The notes under the pieces: generated by a model
Seen by the model: only the letters and a program-made list of their open reading frames with translations
Databases searched by the model: none
What the model was told of the DNA's origin: nothing
Shown here: positions 8,470 through 17,257 of the stretch, piece by piece
How positions within the stretch are numbered: the first letter of the stretch is position 1
How the letters are laid out: every line of letters starts with the position of its first letter
NCBI GenBank assembly: GCA_900316995.1
Contig: ONEZ01000018.1
Span: 1-43,137, forward strand
DNA from: an uncultured Bacteroidales bacterium
Lineage (GTDB): Bacteria > Bacteroidota > Bacteroidia > Bacteroidales > Paludibacteraceae
Length of the DNA: 43,137 nt
Reading direction: 5' to 3'
Made by a program: the position numbers and the translations under genes

Positions 8470-10023
8470 ATGAAAAAGATATTTATAGCAGCATTTTCAC
8501 TTATTTCAGCAGCCGCACTTGCAGTGGACGGCAAATGCTATCTTATTCCACTTGACAGTATTAACACTGCAGATCACGAGTACAACACTGTGCTCAACCC
8601 AGACAACAGCAAGATGGCATACACATCTTCACAGGTACTGAAACACGGCTACACTAAAGAGTCCGCTCTTATGGCGGAGGGTGAAGGCACCACATGGAAC
8701 AAATCTGGTAAAATCCTATCACTCAAAAAGAAAGTGTCACACATTGATGTGGTTGCATGGCCAACTGAAGACACAATCTACACCTATAACGGCAAGAAGA
8801 AAAGCGGTAGAATACAGATATACGCCAAGAAGGGTGACAAGTGGTCTAAAATAGGAAAAATCAAGTTGGGTTCAAAACCAATCAAGAAATCCTGCTTTAA
8901 CTCAAACCTTACATCCGTATATTTCTCCACACAACGTAAAGGTGGGCTCGGAGGTCAGGACCTTTATGTTAGCCACAAGGATGAGAAGGGCAAATGGAGC
9001 AAACCAGTATGGCTTGGCGAAAAAATCAACACAAAAGGCGACGATATAGCCCCTGAACTTGTAGGTGACTCACTACTCTACTTTGCCTCTAACGGACGTG
9101 ATGGTAAAGGCGGCTTTGACATCTACTGCAGCAAGATTGTTGCTGGCGAATGGGGAGAGCCTGTAAACCTTGGAGAGCCAATAAACTCAGAGGGCGATGA
9201 CATATTCTTTACAAAATCAAAATCAGAGCGTTTCGCATATATGTCATCTTCACGTGAAGGCGGCAAGGGAGGCTTTGATATATATGCCATATCATATATA
9301 GTGGCCAAAGAGATGGCAAGCGGTTTCCCTGCACCACTCAGTATGCTGTCAAACAAGCTGCTGGCTGGAATTAACATTCAAAATGAGAGCCAGATAGACA
9401 CCACCAAGGTCACACTGCTCAAGGGTATTGTGATGGGTGATGATTCAGTATATCTAAAAGCTAAGGTGGCACTCTCTGACAACAAATTAGGTCAGGTTAT
9501 AGCCACACAGGAGGCTGAGGAGAACGGAGCCTACCGTATAATGATTCCAGGCGGTTCAAACTATGGTATCGCAGTAAGCTATCCAGGCTATCTTTTCCAC
9601 TCTGAGAACTTTGAGCTTCCAGAGCAGAATGAATATAAAGAGATAGACAAAGACATTGTGCTTAAGAAAATAGCTATTGGAAAGAACGTGGCTCTGAGAA
9701 ACCTCTTCTTTGAAACAAATAAAGCAGACCTTAGTGATGAGTCTATAGTAGAGTTGAGCAATGTTATTAAACTGCTGAATGACAATCCTACTCTGCATAT
9801 TGAGATTCAAGGACATACAGACAACCGTGGTTCAAAGGCCTATAACCAAGGGCTTTCAGAAAGACGTGCAAAATCTGTGGTTGACTACCTGATACAACAT
9901 GGCATTGCACCTGAAAGACTTACATCAAAGGGATACGGTCTTACAAAGCCTATTGCCACAAACAAGACAGAGGCCGGACGTGCTGAGAACCGCCGTACAG
10001 AGCTTCTTGTAACAAAGATTTAA
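8470..10023 (+). CDS. PD40 beta-propeller / carboxypeptidase-regulatory-like / OmpA C-terminal protein
   Basis: This 517-residue exported protein has a signal peptide (MKKIFIAAFSLISAAALA). It then shows at least three PD40 propeller motifs (YFSTQRKGGLGGQDLY, YFASNGRDGKGGFDIY, YMSSSREGGKGGFDIY), a carboxypeptidase-regulatory-like fold near residues 310-385, and a peptidoglycan-binding OmpA domain (FFETNKADLSDES, IQGHTDNRG, LSERRAKSVVDYL, NRRTELLV). The OmpA domain should anchor it to the cell wall. I start at the ATG at 8470, 2 nt after the TPR gene. The domain order equals PorE of the type IX secretion system minus its N-terminal TPR, which the upstream gene may supply; this is inference. Confidence 0.85.
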   Translation: MKKIFIAAFSLISAAALAVDGKCYLIPLDSINTADHEYNTVLNPDNSKMAYTSSQVLKHGYTKESALMAEGEGTTWNKSGKILSLKKKVSHIDVVAWPTEDTIYTYNGKKKSGRIQIYAKKGDKWSKIGKIKLGSKPIKKSCFNSNLTSVYFSTQRKGGLGGQDLYVSHKDEKGKWSKPVWLGEKINTKGDDIAPELVGDSLLYFASNGRDGKGGFDIYCSKIVAGEWGEPVNLGEPINSEGDDIFFTKSKSERFAYMSSSREGGKGGFDIYAISYIVAKEMASGFPAPLSMLSNKLLAGINIQNESQIDTTKVTLLKGIVMGDDSVYLKAKVALSDNKLGQVIATQEAEENGAYRIMIPGGSNYGIAVSYPGYLFHSENFELPEQNEYKEIDKDIVLKKIAIGKNVALRNLFFETNKADLSDESIVELSNVIKLLNDNPTLHIEIQGHTDNRGSKAYNQGLSERRAKSVVDYLIQHGIAPERLTSKGYGLTKPIATNKTEAGRAENRRTELLVTKI

Positions 10024-10037
10024 CACATCCACTGTAG

Positions 10038-10814
10038 ATGGCACCTTATGTATTTAATGTAGAAGAGATAACCAAGTCCTGTATCGTATGGATACAGGAC
10101 TGGTTTGTAAAAAACGGAAACAGCTCCACCAAGGTAATAATTGGCATTAGCGGAGGCAAGGACTCCACAGTTGTGGCTGGTCTTCTTGTAAAAGCTCTTG
10201 GTAAAGAGCGTGTTTTTGGTGTGCTTATGCCAAACGGAACCCAAGCCGACATAGAAGACTCTCATAAGGTAGTGGAGCATTTAGGCATAGAATATAAGGT
10301 TGTTAACATAGCCGACGCCTATAACGGGCTTACTAACGCCCTTTCAGGCATGGTACCTACACCACAATACAAAACCAACACTCCGTCACGACTCAGAATG
10401 GTGACATTGTACGGTATTGGAGCCATTATAGGCAACTGCCGTGTGGTTAACACCTGCAACCGTAGTGAAGATGTCCAGGGCTACTCCACCCATTATGGTG
10501 ACAGTGCTGGAGATTTTGCTCCTATATGCCGTCTCACCACAGAGGAGGTGATGGCCATAGGAGACTACATAGGCATGCCAGAACACCTTACACACAAGGT
10601 GCCGTCAGACGGAATGTGCGGTATGACAGACGAGGATAATTTAGGCTGGAAATATAGTGAGATAAATAAAATAATCAGGCTTAATGAGCGTGGCGAGCAC
10701 TACGATGCAATAGTTAAGAGATACCTCAACATGAAATTCAAACTTGAGATTGTGCATCTGCCTGCGTTTGAGCCAGGACTTCCAGACTATTTTAAGGAGG
10801 AGTTTGGAATATAA
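10038..10814 (+). CDS. nadE: NH3-dependent NAD(+) synthetase
   Basis: NadE converts nicotinic acid adenine dinucleotide to NAD using ATP and ammonia. The ATP-pyrophosphatase loop IGISGGKDSTVVAGLL is near residue 35; NTPSRLRMVTLYGIG, NTCNRSEDVQGYSTHYGD (substrate loop) and KVPSDGMCGMTDEDNLG are family motifs. At 258 residues it is the short form without a glutaminase domain, so it should use free ammonia. The start codon lies 14 nt after the OmpA-family gene. A perfect 11-bp inverted repeat covers codons 13-21. Confidence 0.9.
   Translation: MAPYVFNVEEITKSCIVWIQDWFVKNGNSSTKVIIGISGGKDSTVVAGLLVKALGKERVFGVLMPNGTQADIEDSHKVVEHLGIEYKVVNIADAYNGLTNALSGMVPTPQYKTNTPSRLRMVTLYGIGAIIGNCRVVNTCNRSEDVQGYSTHYGDSAGDFAPICRLTTEEVMAIGDYIGMPEHLTHKVPSDGMCGMTDEDNLGWKYSEINKIIRLNERGEHYDAIVKRYLNMKFKLEIVHLPAFEPGLPDYFKEEFGI
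10075..10101 (+). other. perfect 11-bp inverted repeat inside nadE
   Basis: AGTCCTGTATC (10075-10085) and GATACAGGACT (10091-10101) are exact reverse complements around a 5-nt loop, close to the start of nadE. The mRNA can form a strong hairpin about 38 nt after the start codon. No T tract follows, so it is not a terminator. Confidence 0.8.
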
Positions 10815-10912
10815 CACCGGTAAATAGGTGAGCCTGTTAATCGGTGACGTACTGATGACCGTTAGGGAATAACCGAAGCTATTAAACGAATTAACGATTA
10901 ACCTATTAGACT

Positions 10913-12586
10913 ATGATAGAACAAAATTTCATTAAACTGCTTGAAAACAGTTTCAAGTCAAACTGGGACCTTCCAGCTTACACTAACTACTCCACTCGTC
11001 AAACTTACACATACGGAGAAGCAGCTACACAGATAGCGCGTTTGCACCTTCTGTTCAGAGAAGCAAACATACAGCAAGGTGACAAGATTTCACTTATTGG
11101 TAAGAACACTCCGAACTGGGCCATAACATACGTGGCTGTGGTAACCTACGGAGCTGTCATAGTCCCCATTCTCCAAGACTTCAACCCTAATGATGTTCAC
11201 CATATAGTGAACCACTCTGATTCAGTAATGCTATTCTGTAGCGACAAAAACTGGGATAGTCTTGAAGAGGAGAAAATGGAAGATCTGCTCGCAGTATTCT
11301 CACTTGATGACTTCAGATGCATACATCAGCGTGACGGCATAGGCATTCAAAAAATTGTAAGATATTTAGACACCCTGTTCAAAGAGACATACCCTAACGG
11401 TTACACCTCTGATCTTATCTGCTATGCAGAGCGTGAGAATCAGGAGCTTGCAATGATAAGCTACACATCTGGAACCACCGGATTCAGCAAAGGTGTAATG
11501 ATTAGCGGAAATGCCCTGGCTGGAAACATAACATTTGGAATAGACACCCGCCTGCTTGAAAAAGGAGACAGAGTGCTTACTTTCCTGCCTCTGGCACACG
11601 CCTACGGCATGGCATTTGATTTTCTCACAGCCACTTGCGTAGGAGCACACACCACCCTGCTTAACAAGATTCCAAGCCCCAAGGTATTACTCAAAGCCTT
11701 TGAGGAGGTTAAGCCTACAGTTATATTTACAGTGCCTCTTATTCTGGAGAAGATATACCGTAAACAGTTGCAGCCTGCACTTGCAAAGCGTAGTATGAGG
11801 CTTGCGCTGAGCATACCTCTGCTTGATGACAAGATATACAGTCAGGTTAAGAAGAAACTGGACGAGGCGTTTGGCGATGTATTTAAAGAGGTGATTATAG
11901 GTGGCGCCCCTCTAAACAGAGAGGTTGAGGATTTCCTAAGAAAGATAAAATTCCGTTTTACAGTAGGTTACGGCATGACAGAGTGCGCACCGCTTATTTG
12001 TTACGCACCATGGGATGAGTATGTGCCGTATTCAGTAGGCAAGCCACTGCCAAAAATGGAGGTTAAGATTGAGTCTGAAGACCCACAAAACATTGCTGGA
12101 GAGATACTTGTAAGAGGAGAGAATCTTATGGGAGGCTACTACAAGAACATCGATGCCACCAAAAGCACATTTGCAGAGGACGGCTGGATGCGTACAGGTG
12201 ATATGGGAATTATTGATGCAGACGGCAACGTATTCATCAAGGGCCGCCGCAAGACCATGATACTTGGAGCTAACGGTCAGAATATATATCCTGAGGAGAT
12301 AGAGGAGAAGCTGAACAACCTGCCATTTGTAATGGAAAGCCTTGTAATAGAGAAAGAGGGTAAGCTCTTTGCACTTGTATATCCAGACTATGAGGCTGTT
12401 GACGCGGCAAGCATATCACATGATGACCTTGGTCTGATTATGGACGAGAACAGGAAGCAGCTCAACTCAATAGTAGGAAGTTACGAAAATATTTCAAAGA
12501 TAATCCTCTATCCTACAGAATTTGAGAAGACTCCTAAACGCAGTATCAAGCGTTATTTGTACACAAATTTGAACGTTAATGCCTAA
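10913..12586 (+). CDS. AMP-dependent acyl-CoA synthetase (long-chain fatty acid-CoA ligase type)
   Basis: This 557-residue enzyme of the ANL superfamily activates a carboxylic acid as the adenylate and transfers it to CoA. It shows the AMP-binding P-loop SYTSGTTGFSKGVM, VGYGMTECAP, the TGDMGIIDADGN hinge region and the C-terminal GRRKTMILGANGQNIYPEEIE motif. This motif set is closest to long-chain fatty acyl-CoA synthetases. The chain length it accepts cannot be told from sequence. No membrane segments are visible. It stands alone, 98 nt after nadE. Confidence 0.88.
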   Translation: MIEQNFIKLLENSFKSNWDLPAYTNYSTRQTYTYGEAATQIARLHLLFREANIQQGDKISLIGKNTPNWAITYVAVVTYGAVIVPILQDFNPNDVHHIVNHSDSVMLFCSDKNWDSLEEEKMEDLLAVFSLDDFRCIHQRDGIGIQKIVRYLDTLFKETYPNGYTSDLICYAERENQELAMISYTSGTTGFSKGVMISGNALAGNITFGIDTRLLEKGDRVLTFLPLAHAYGMAFDFLTATCVGAHTTLLNKIPSPKVLLKAFEEVKPTVIFTVPLILEKIYRKQLQPALAKRSMRLALSIPLLDDKIYSQVKKKLDEAFGDVFKEVIIGGAPLNREVEDFLRKIKFRFTVGYGMTECAPLICYAPWDEYVPYSVGKPLPKMEVKIESEDPQNIAGEILVRGENLMGGYYKNIDATKSTFAEDGWMRTGDMGIIDADGNVFIKGRRKTMILGANGQNIYPEEIEEKLNNLPFVMESLVIEKEGKLFALVYPDYEAVDAASISHDDLGLIMDENRKQLNSIVGSYENISKIILYPTEFEKTPKRSIKRYLYTNLNVNA

Positions 12587-12633
12587 AAAAGCATTTTTAT
12601 CACTTAAAATTATGCTAATATAAAAATATTGCA

Positions 12634-12641
12634 TAACTTTG
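12634..12641 (+). promoter_or_regulatory. -7 box upstream of small lipoprotein
   Basis: TAACTTTG matches TAnnTTTG, 48 nt before the ATG at 12690. The -33 position holds only TATG, a weak match. Confidence 0.6.
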
Positions 12642-12689
12642 CACCCGAAATAAAAAACCAATTGTTATATAACTTTAATTTTTACCACA

Positions 12690-12887
12690 ATGAAAAAGCT
12701 TGTACTTTTTGTTGCTACTATGGTTGCTGTTGCTCTTGCAGCTTGCACATGCAACAATAACGAGAATGAGGCTGCTGAGGCTGCTGAGGCAGTTGAGACA
12801 GAAGAGGTTGCTGCCGCTGCTGAAGAGACTACTATCGCTGACACTATCGCAGCTGTTGCTGATACCGTTGCCGCTGTAGTTGAATAA
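12690..12887 (+). CDS. small acidic Ala/Glu-rich lipoprotein, 65 residues
   Basis: The protein has a type II signal peptide with lipobox LAAC (MKKLVLFVATMVAVALAAC, lipidated Cys near residue 19). The mature part is about 46 residues of low-complexity Ala, Glu, Val and Thr (e.g. EAAEAAEAVETEEVAAAAEE). It should be a membrane-tethered flexible peptide. I know no function. It has its own promoter box and a strong terminator, so it is an independent transcript. Confidence 0.75.
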   Translation: MKKLVLFVATMVAVALAACTCNNNENEAAEAAEAVETEEVAAAAEETTIADTIAAVADTVAAVVE

Positions 12888-12912
12888 TTTAAACAGTTTC
12901 AGTCAACATTCA

Positions 12913-12947
12913 AAACGGTGGAGCGTTACGCCTCACCGTTTTTTTAT
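12913..12947 (+). terminator. rho-independent terminator after small lipoprotein
   Basis: AAACGGTG (12913-12920) pairs with CACCGTTT (12934-12941), extended inward by GCG/CGC across two mismatches, followed by seven T residues. The DUF4293 gene starts 12 nt further on. Confidence 0.85.
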
Positions 12948-12958
12948 TATGAAAAAAT

Positions 12959-13378
12959 ATGATACAAAGAATACAGACCATATATCTGCTTATTGTTACA
13001 ATATTAGGTGCGCTCTTATGCTTCTATCCTATGGCAGAGGTGTTTTTCTCAAACGGAGAGGAGCTAAGGCTGGCAATGGGCAGCACAATACCCTATTCGG
13101 CTCTTATAATCATAATGCCGATTTTAAGCTTTGCAACAATATTCCTATACAAAAAGAGAATACTGCAAATGAGGCTTTGCAGCTTTAACATAGTGCTTAA
13201 CGTACTCACAATTCTATTTAGCGGCTTGTGCATTTACATTGCATACGAGCAGGATTCAAGGCTTGTAATGCTATGGCCCTCTGTTATAATGCCTATAAAC
13301 ATAATATTACTATACCTTGCAGCAAGAGCTATAGGTAAGGATGAAGCGCTGGTACGCTCACTTGACCGCCTGCGCTAA
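12959..13378 (+). CDS. DUF4293 family membrane protein
   Basis: This 139-residue protein has four predicted membrane helices (about residues 7-24, 45-62, 75-96 and 105-124) and the typical N-terminus MIQRIQTIYLLIVTIL of DUF4293, a family found in Bacteroidota with no established role. The start codon follows the lipoprotein terminator by about 12 nt, which leaves very little room for its own promoter; transcription may come partly from readthrough. ileS follows 37 nt downstream in the same direction. Confidence 0.82.
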   Translation: MIQRIQTIYLLIVTILGALLCFYPMAEVFFSNGEELRLAMGSTIPYSALIIIMPILSFATIFLYKKRILQMRLCSFNIVLNVLTILFSGLCIYIAYEQDSRLVMLWPSVIMPINIILLYLAARAIGKDEALVRSLDRLR

Positions 13379-13415
13379 CAAAATCAAACAGGAATAATAA
13401 TAAAGACAATATATC

Positions 13416-16400
13416 ATGAGCAAGAAATTTGCCGAATATCAGAAATTTAACCTATCTGACATAAACAAACAAGTTTGTGAAGATTGGGAGAACGGAGATT
13501 TGTTCAAAAAAAGTATCGAGACCCGTGAGGGATGTCCTTCATTTGTGTTTTATGAAGGTCCGCCGTCAGCAAACGGAATGCCTGGCATACACCACGTAAT
13601 GGCTCGTACCATAAAAGACACTTTCTGCCGTTTCAAGACAATGCAAGGTTTTCAGGTTAAGCGTAAAGCAGGCTGGGACACACACGGTCTGCCAGTGGAG
13701 CTTGGAGTGGAGAAGAAACTTGGCATAACAAAAGAAGATATAGGCAAAAAGATTAGTGTTGACCAGTACAATGCAGAGTGCCGCAGTGAGGTTATGAAAT
13801 ACACCCGTGAATGGACACTTCTGACTAAGAAGATGGGCTACTGGGTAGATCTTGACAATCCGTACATAACATACGACAATAAATATATAGAGAGCCTTTG
13901 GTGGTTACTCAAGCAGCTCTATAACAAAGGATTACTTTATAAGGGCTACACCATTCAGCCATACTCGCCAGCAGCTGGCACAGGACTCTCCACACACGAG
14001 CTTAACCAGCCCGGCTGCTACCGCGATGTTAAGGACACCACAGTAACAGCACAATTTAAGATAAAAGGTGACAGATTTGGCGATAACGCCTATTTCCTTG
14101 CCTGGACAACCACACCATGGACACTGCCTTCTAATACAGCGCTATGCGTTGGGCCCAAAATAGACTATGTTATCATAAAGTCTGCCAATCCATACTCAGG
14201 GGCAGAAGCCACATACATAATGGCAAAAGCACTTGTAAGCAACTACTTCGGTCCTAAAAAAGCGGAGCCTTTTGAGATAGTTGGAGAATGTAAGGGTACA
14301 GACCTTGTGGGCACTGAGTATGAGCAGCTTATCCCTTGGGTGAATCCAGGTGATGGCGCATTCCGTGTGATACCAGGAGATTACGTAACCACTGAAGACG
14401 GTACTGGTATAGTTCACATAGCGCCCACATTTGGCGCCGATGACGCATTCGTAGCCAAGAAAGCAGGAGTTCCAGGGCTCTCATTCCCTACAAAGAAGGG
14501 CGGACAAAGGCCTATGGTTGATATGACTGGCAAGTTTTTCCTGCTCTCTGACATCGATGAAGACTTTGTTAAAAACAATATAAACGTAGAGCTCTATAAG
14601 GAGTACGAAGGGCGATTTGTAAAGAACGCATACGACCCTAACCTTACTGACAAGGATGAAACTCTGGATATTAGCATCTGCATGATGCTAAAACAGCAAG
14701 GCAAGGCGTTCAAGATAGAAAAGCACGTACACAACTATCCGCACTGCTGGCGTACAGACAAGCCTGTACTCTACTACCCTCTTGACAGCTGGTTTATAAA
14801 ATCAACCGCTGGCAGGGAGAGAATGATAGAGTTGAACCAGACAATAAACTGGAAGCCGGAATCAACTGGCACCGGACGTTTTGGCAAATGGCTTGAGAAT
14901 CTTCAAGACTGGAACCTCTCACGCAGCCGCTATTGGGGCACTCCGCTCCCAATATGGCGCACAGAAGACGGCAGTGAAGAGATTTGCATAGGCTCAATGG
15001 AAGAGCTTATGTCTGAAATTGACAAAGCAGTGGCAGCAGGTTTGATGAGTTGCAACCCGTATAGCAAATTTAAGGTTGGAGACTACTCTAAAGAGAACTA
15101 CTCGCCAGAAAATATAGACCTGCACCGTCCATATATTGACGCCATAATACTTGTATCTAAGAGCGGCAAGCCTATGAAACGTGAGACAGACCTTATTGAC
15201 GTTTGGTTTGACTCAGGTGCAATGCCATACGCACAGCTTCACTATCCATTTGAGAACAAAGAACTTATAGATAGCCGAAGCTACTATCCCGCTGATTTTA
15301 TAAGCGAGGGAGTTGACCAGACCCGCGGATGGTTCTTCACGCTTCACGCCATAGCCACCATGGTGTTTGACTCTGTGGCGTTCAAGAATGTAATATCAAA
15401 CGGTCTTGTACTTGACAAGAATGGCAACAAGATGTCAAAACGTCTGGGCAATGCCGTGGATCCATTTGGAGCCATAGAGAAGTATGGTTCAGACCCTCTG
15501 CGCTGGTATATGATGACCAACTCAGCACCATGGGACAATCTTAAATTTGACGAAGAGGGAGTGGAGGAGATTTCACGTAAATTCTTTGGAACACTCTATA
15601 ATACATACTCATTCTTCGCGCTTTACGCAAACGTAGATGGTTTCACATACGCAGAACCAGACGTGCCTGCAGCAGAACGTCAGGAGATAGACAGATGGAT
15701 TCTTTCACTGCTTAACACACTTACGTATGAGGTTCAGGATGCTCTTGACAACTATGAGCCTACACGAGCAGGACGTGCCATACAAGAGTTTGTAACAGAG
15801 AATCTGAGTAACTGGTATGTACGCCTTAACCGCAAGCGCTTCTGGGCTGGCAAGATGGATAAAGACAAACTTTCAGCTTATCAGACACTTTACACATGTC
15901 TTGAAACAGTGTCACTACTCATGGCACCTATAGCTCCATTCTATGCAGACCGCATATTCCGTGACCTTAACGCAGTTAGCGGCAGATTCAGTGTGGAGTC
16001 TGTACACCTTGCACCATTCCCTAAATATAACAAGGCTATGGTGAACAAACGTCTTGAGGAGCAGATGGAGCTTGCACAAAAGCTTACATCGCTGACTTTG
16101 GCACTAAGAAAGAAGGCAGACATAAAGGTACGCCAGCCTCTCAGCCACGTAATGATACCTACCACCGTGCAGAACATCAAGGAGAATCTTAAATCTGTGG
16201 AGGACCTTATAAAGGCAGAGGTCAATGTCAAGGAGATTAAGACAGTGGAAGGCTCAGACGGCATACTTGTAAAGCGCATCAAGCCTGATTTCAAGAAACT
16301 TGGTCCTAAGTGCGGCAAAGCCATGAAGAGCGTGGCAGCCACACTACAGAGTCTGCCGCAGGATGAGATACGTAAGTTTGAAGAGAACGGGACATACACC

Positions 16401-16790
16401 CTTTGCATTGACGGCAACCAGATAGAAATCAGCACAGCCGATGTGGAGATATTCTCTGAGGACATACCAGGCTGGCTCGTGGCAAATGACGGTAACTTGA
16501 CGGTGGCTCTTGACATCACAGTAACAGATGAACTTAAGCAAGAAGGTCTGGCACGTGAACTGGTGAACCGCATACAGAACATGCGTAAGCAGGGAGGTCT
16601 CAATATAACAGACAAGATTAACATAAGCGTAGCCGCCGATGCAGAGTATAGTGCCGCCATAAACGCATTTGCTGATTACATCAAGCAACAGGTTCTTGGT
16701 CTTGCCATAAATGTTACAGACAACGTGGATGGAGCTCAAGAGTGGGATGTTGACGGTAAGAAAATCAGTGTAAAAATAGACAAGGCGTGA
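13416..16790 (+). CDS. ileS: isoleucyl-tRNA synthetase, type 2, with GxHH signature motif
   Basis: IleS charges tRNA-Ile in the cytoplasm. The 1124-residue length, the LAWTTTPWTLPSNTALCVG editing domain and a class I KMSKR loop (NKMSKRLGN, about residue 673) are clear. The length and sequence style put it with the eukaryote-like type 2 enzymes, which are generally less sensitive to mupirocin. The usual HxGH signature reads PPSANGMPGIHHVMARTIKD here, so it is G57-I-H-H60, with the outer His and inner Gly swapped. This GxHH form has been reported in some IleRS2 enzymes with mupirocin hyper-resistance. It lies downstream of the DUF4293 gene. Confidence 0.95.
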   Translation: MSKKFAEYQKFNLSDINKQVCEDWENGDLFKKSIETREGCPSFVFYEGPPSANGMPGIHHVMARTIKDTFCRFKTMQGFQVKRKAGWDTHGLPVELGVEKKLGITKEDIGKKISVDQYNAECRSEVMKYTREWTLLTKKMGYWVDLDNPYITYDNKYIESLWWLLKQLYNKGLLYKGYTIQPYSPAAGTGLSTHELNQPGCYRDVKDTTVTAQFKIKGDRFGDNAYFLAWTTTPWTLPSNTALCVGPKIDYVIIKSANPYSGAEATYIMAKALVSNYFGPKKAEPFEIVGECKGTDLVGTEYEQLIPWVNPGDGAFRVIPGDYVTTEDGTGIVHIAPTFGADDAFVAKKAGVPGLSFPTKKGGQRPMVDMTGKFFLLSDIDEDFVKNNINVELYKEYEGRFVKNAYDPNLTDKDETLDISICMMLKQQGKAFKIEKHVHNYPHCWRTDKPVLYYPLDSWFIKSTAGRERMIELNQTINWKPESTGTGRFGKWLENLQDWNLSRSRYWGTPLPIWRTEDGSEEICIGSMEELMSEIDKAVAAGLMSCNPYSKFKVGDYSKENYSPENIDLHRPYIDAIILVSKSGKPMKRETDLIDVWFDSGAMPYAQLHYPFENKELIDSRSYYPADFISEGVDQTRGWFFTLHAIATMVFDSVAFKNVISNGLVLDKNGNKMSKRLGNAVDPFGAIEKYGSDPLRWYMMTNSAPWDNLKFDEEGVEEISRKFFGTLYNTYSFFALYANVDGFTYAEPDVPAAERQEIDRWILSLLNTLTYEVQDALDNYEPTRAGRAIQEFVTENLSNWYVRLNRKRFWAGKMDKDKLSAYQTLYTCLETVSLLMAPIAPFYADRIFRDLNAVSGRFSVESVHLAPFPKYNKAMVNKRLEEQMELAQKLTSLTLALRKKADIKVRQPLSHVMIPTTVQNIKENLKSVEDLIKAEVNVKEIKTVEGSDGILVKRIKPDFKKLGPKCGKAMKSVAATLQSLPQDEIRKFEENGTYTLCIDGNQIEISTADVEIFSEDIPGWLVANDGNLTVALDITVTDELKQEGLARELVNRIQNMRKQGGLNITDKINISVAADAEYSAAINAFADYIKQQVLGLAINVTDNVDGAQEWDVDGKKISVKIDKA

Positions 16791-16832
16791 TTTGTTGAAA
16801 ACATTTGCAACCTTTTTTGGCCAAATGCCAAA

Positions 16833-16849
16833 TATTTTTGCTATATTCG
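16833..16849 (+). promoter_or_regulatory. candidate promoter of traR/dksA-like - lspA - DUF4296 operon
   Basis: TATTTTTG (16833-16840) and the weaker TATATTCG (16842-16849) lie 28-44 nt before the operon start. No correctly spaced TTTG is seen, so the assignment is tentative. Confidence 0.4.
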
Positions 16850-16876
16850 CAGAATAAACCAATAAAAGGCAATGCT

Positions 16877-17257
16877 ATGGCTGAGAAAACACGCTATTCA
16901 GACTCAGAGCTTGAGGAGTTCAGAGTCATAATAAATGAGAAACTAAAACAGGCGTATGCTGATTATGAGCAGCTTAAGAACGCTCTGAACAATCTTGACG
17001 GTAATGACACATCTGATACGTCACCTACATTCAAGGTGCTTGAGGAGGGTGCCACCACCATGTCAAAGGAAGAGGCAGGCAGACTTGCACAACGCCAGAT
17101 GAAATTCATCCAGCACTTGCAGGCAGCCCTTGTAAGAATTGAGAACAAAACCTACGGAATATGCCGTGAAACGGGCAAACTTATTCCTAAGGAGCGCCTC
17201 AGAGCAGTGCCGCACGCCACACTCAGTATAGAAGCCAAGGCCGATGGTAAGCGTTAA
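16877..17257 (+). CDS. DksA/TraR-like protein lacking the zinc cysteines
   Basis: This 126-residue protein has the DksA/TraR layout: a long helical hairpin, then the C4-finger region. DksA proteins bind RNA polymerase in its secondary channel and act with ppGpp. The finger region reads YGICRETGKLIPKERLRAVPHATLSIEAK: only the first of the four usual zinc Cys is kept, and the others are Thr, Ser and Ala. The fold may therefore be held without zinc, as in other Cys-poor family members. I start at the ATG at 16877 because the upstream open frame runs through the promoter. Its stop overlaps the lspA start by 1 nt. Confidence 0.82.
   Translation: MAEKTRYSDSELEEFRVIINEKLKQAYADYEQLKNALNNLDGNDTSDTSPTFKVLEEGATTMSKEEAGRLAQRQMKFIQHLQAALVRIENKTYGICRETGKLIPKERLRAVPHATLSIEAKADGKR

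Noticed and set aside
10815-10912. Possible regulatory element between nadE and the acyl-CoA synthetase
   Set aside because: Only imperfect repeats of TTAATCG/CGATTAA are there, with no clear promoter box or hairpin.
12880-13188. A 102-residue frame starting at the end of the small lipoprotein gene
   Set aside because: It reads through the terminator and a different frame of the DUF4293 gene.
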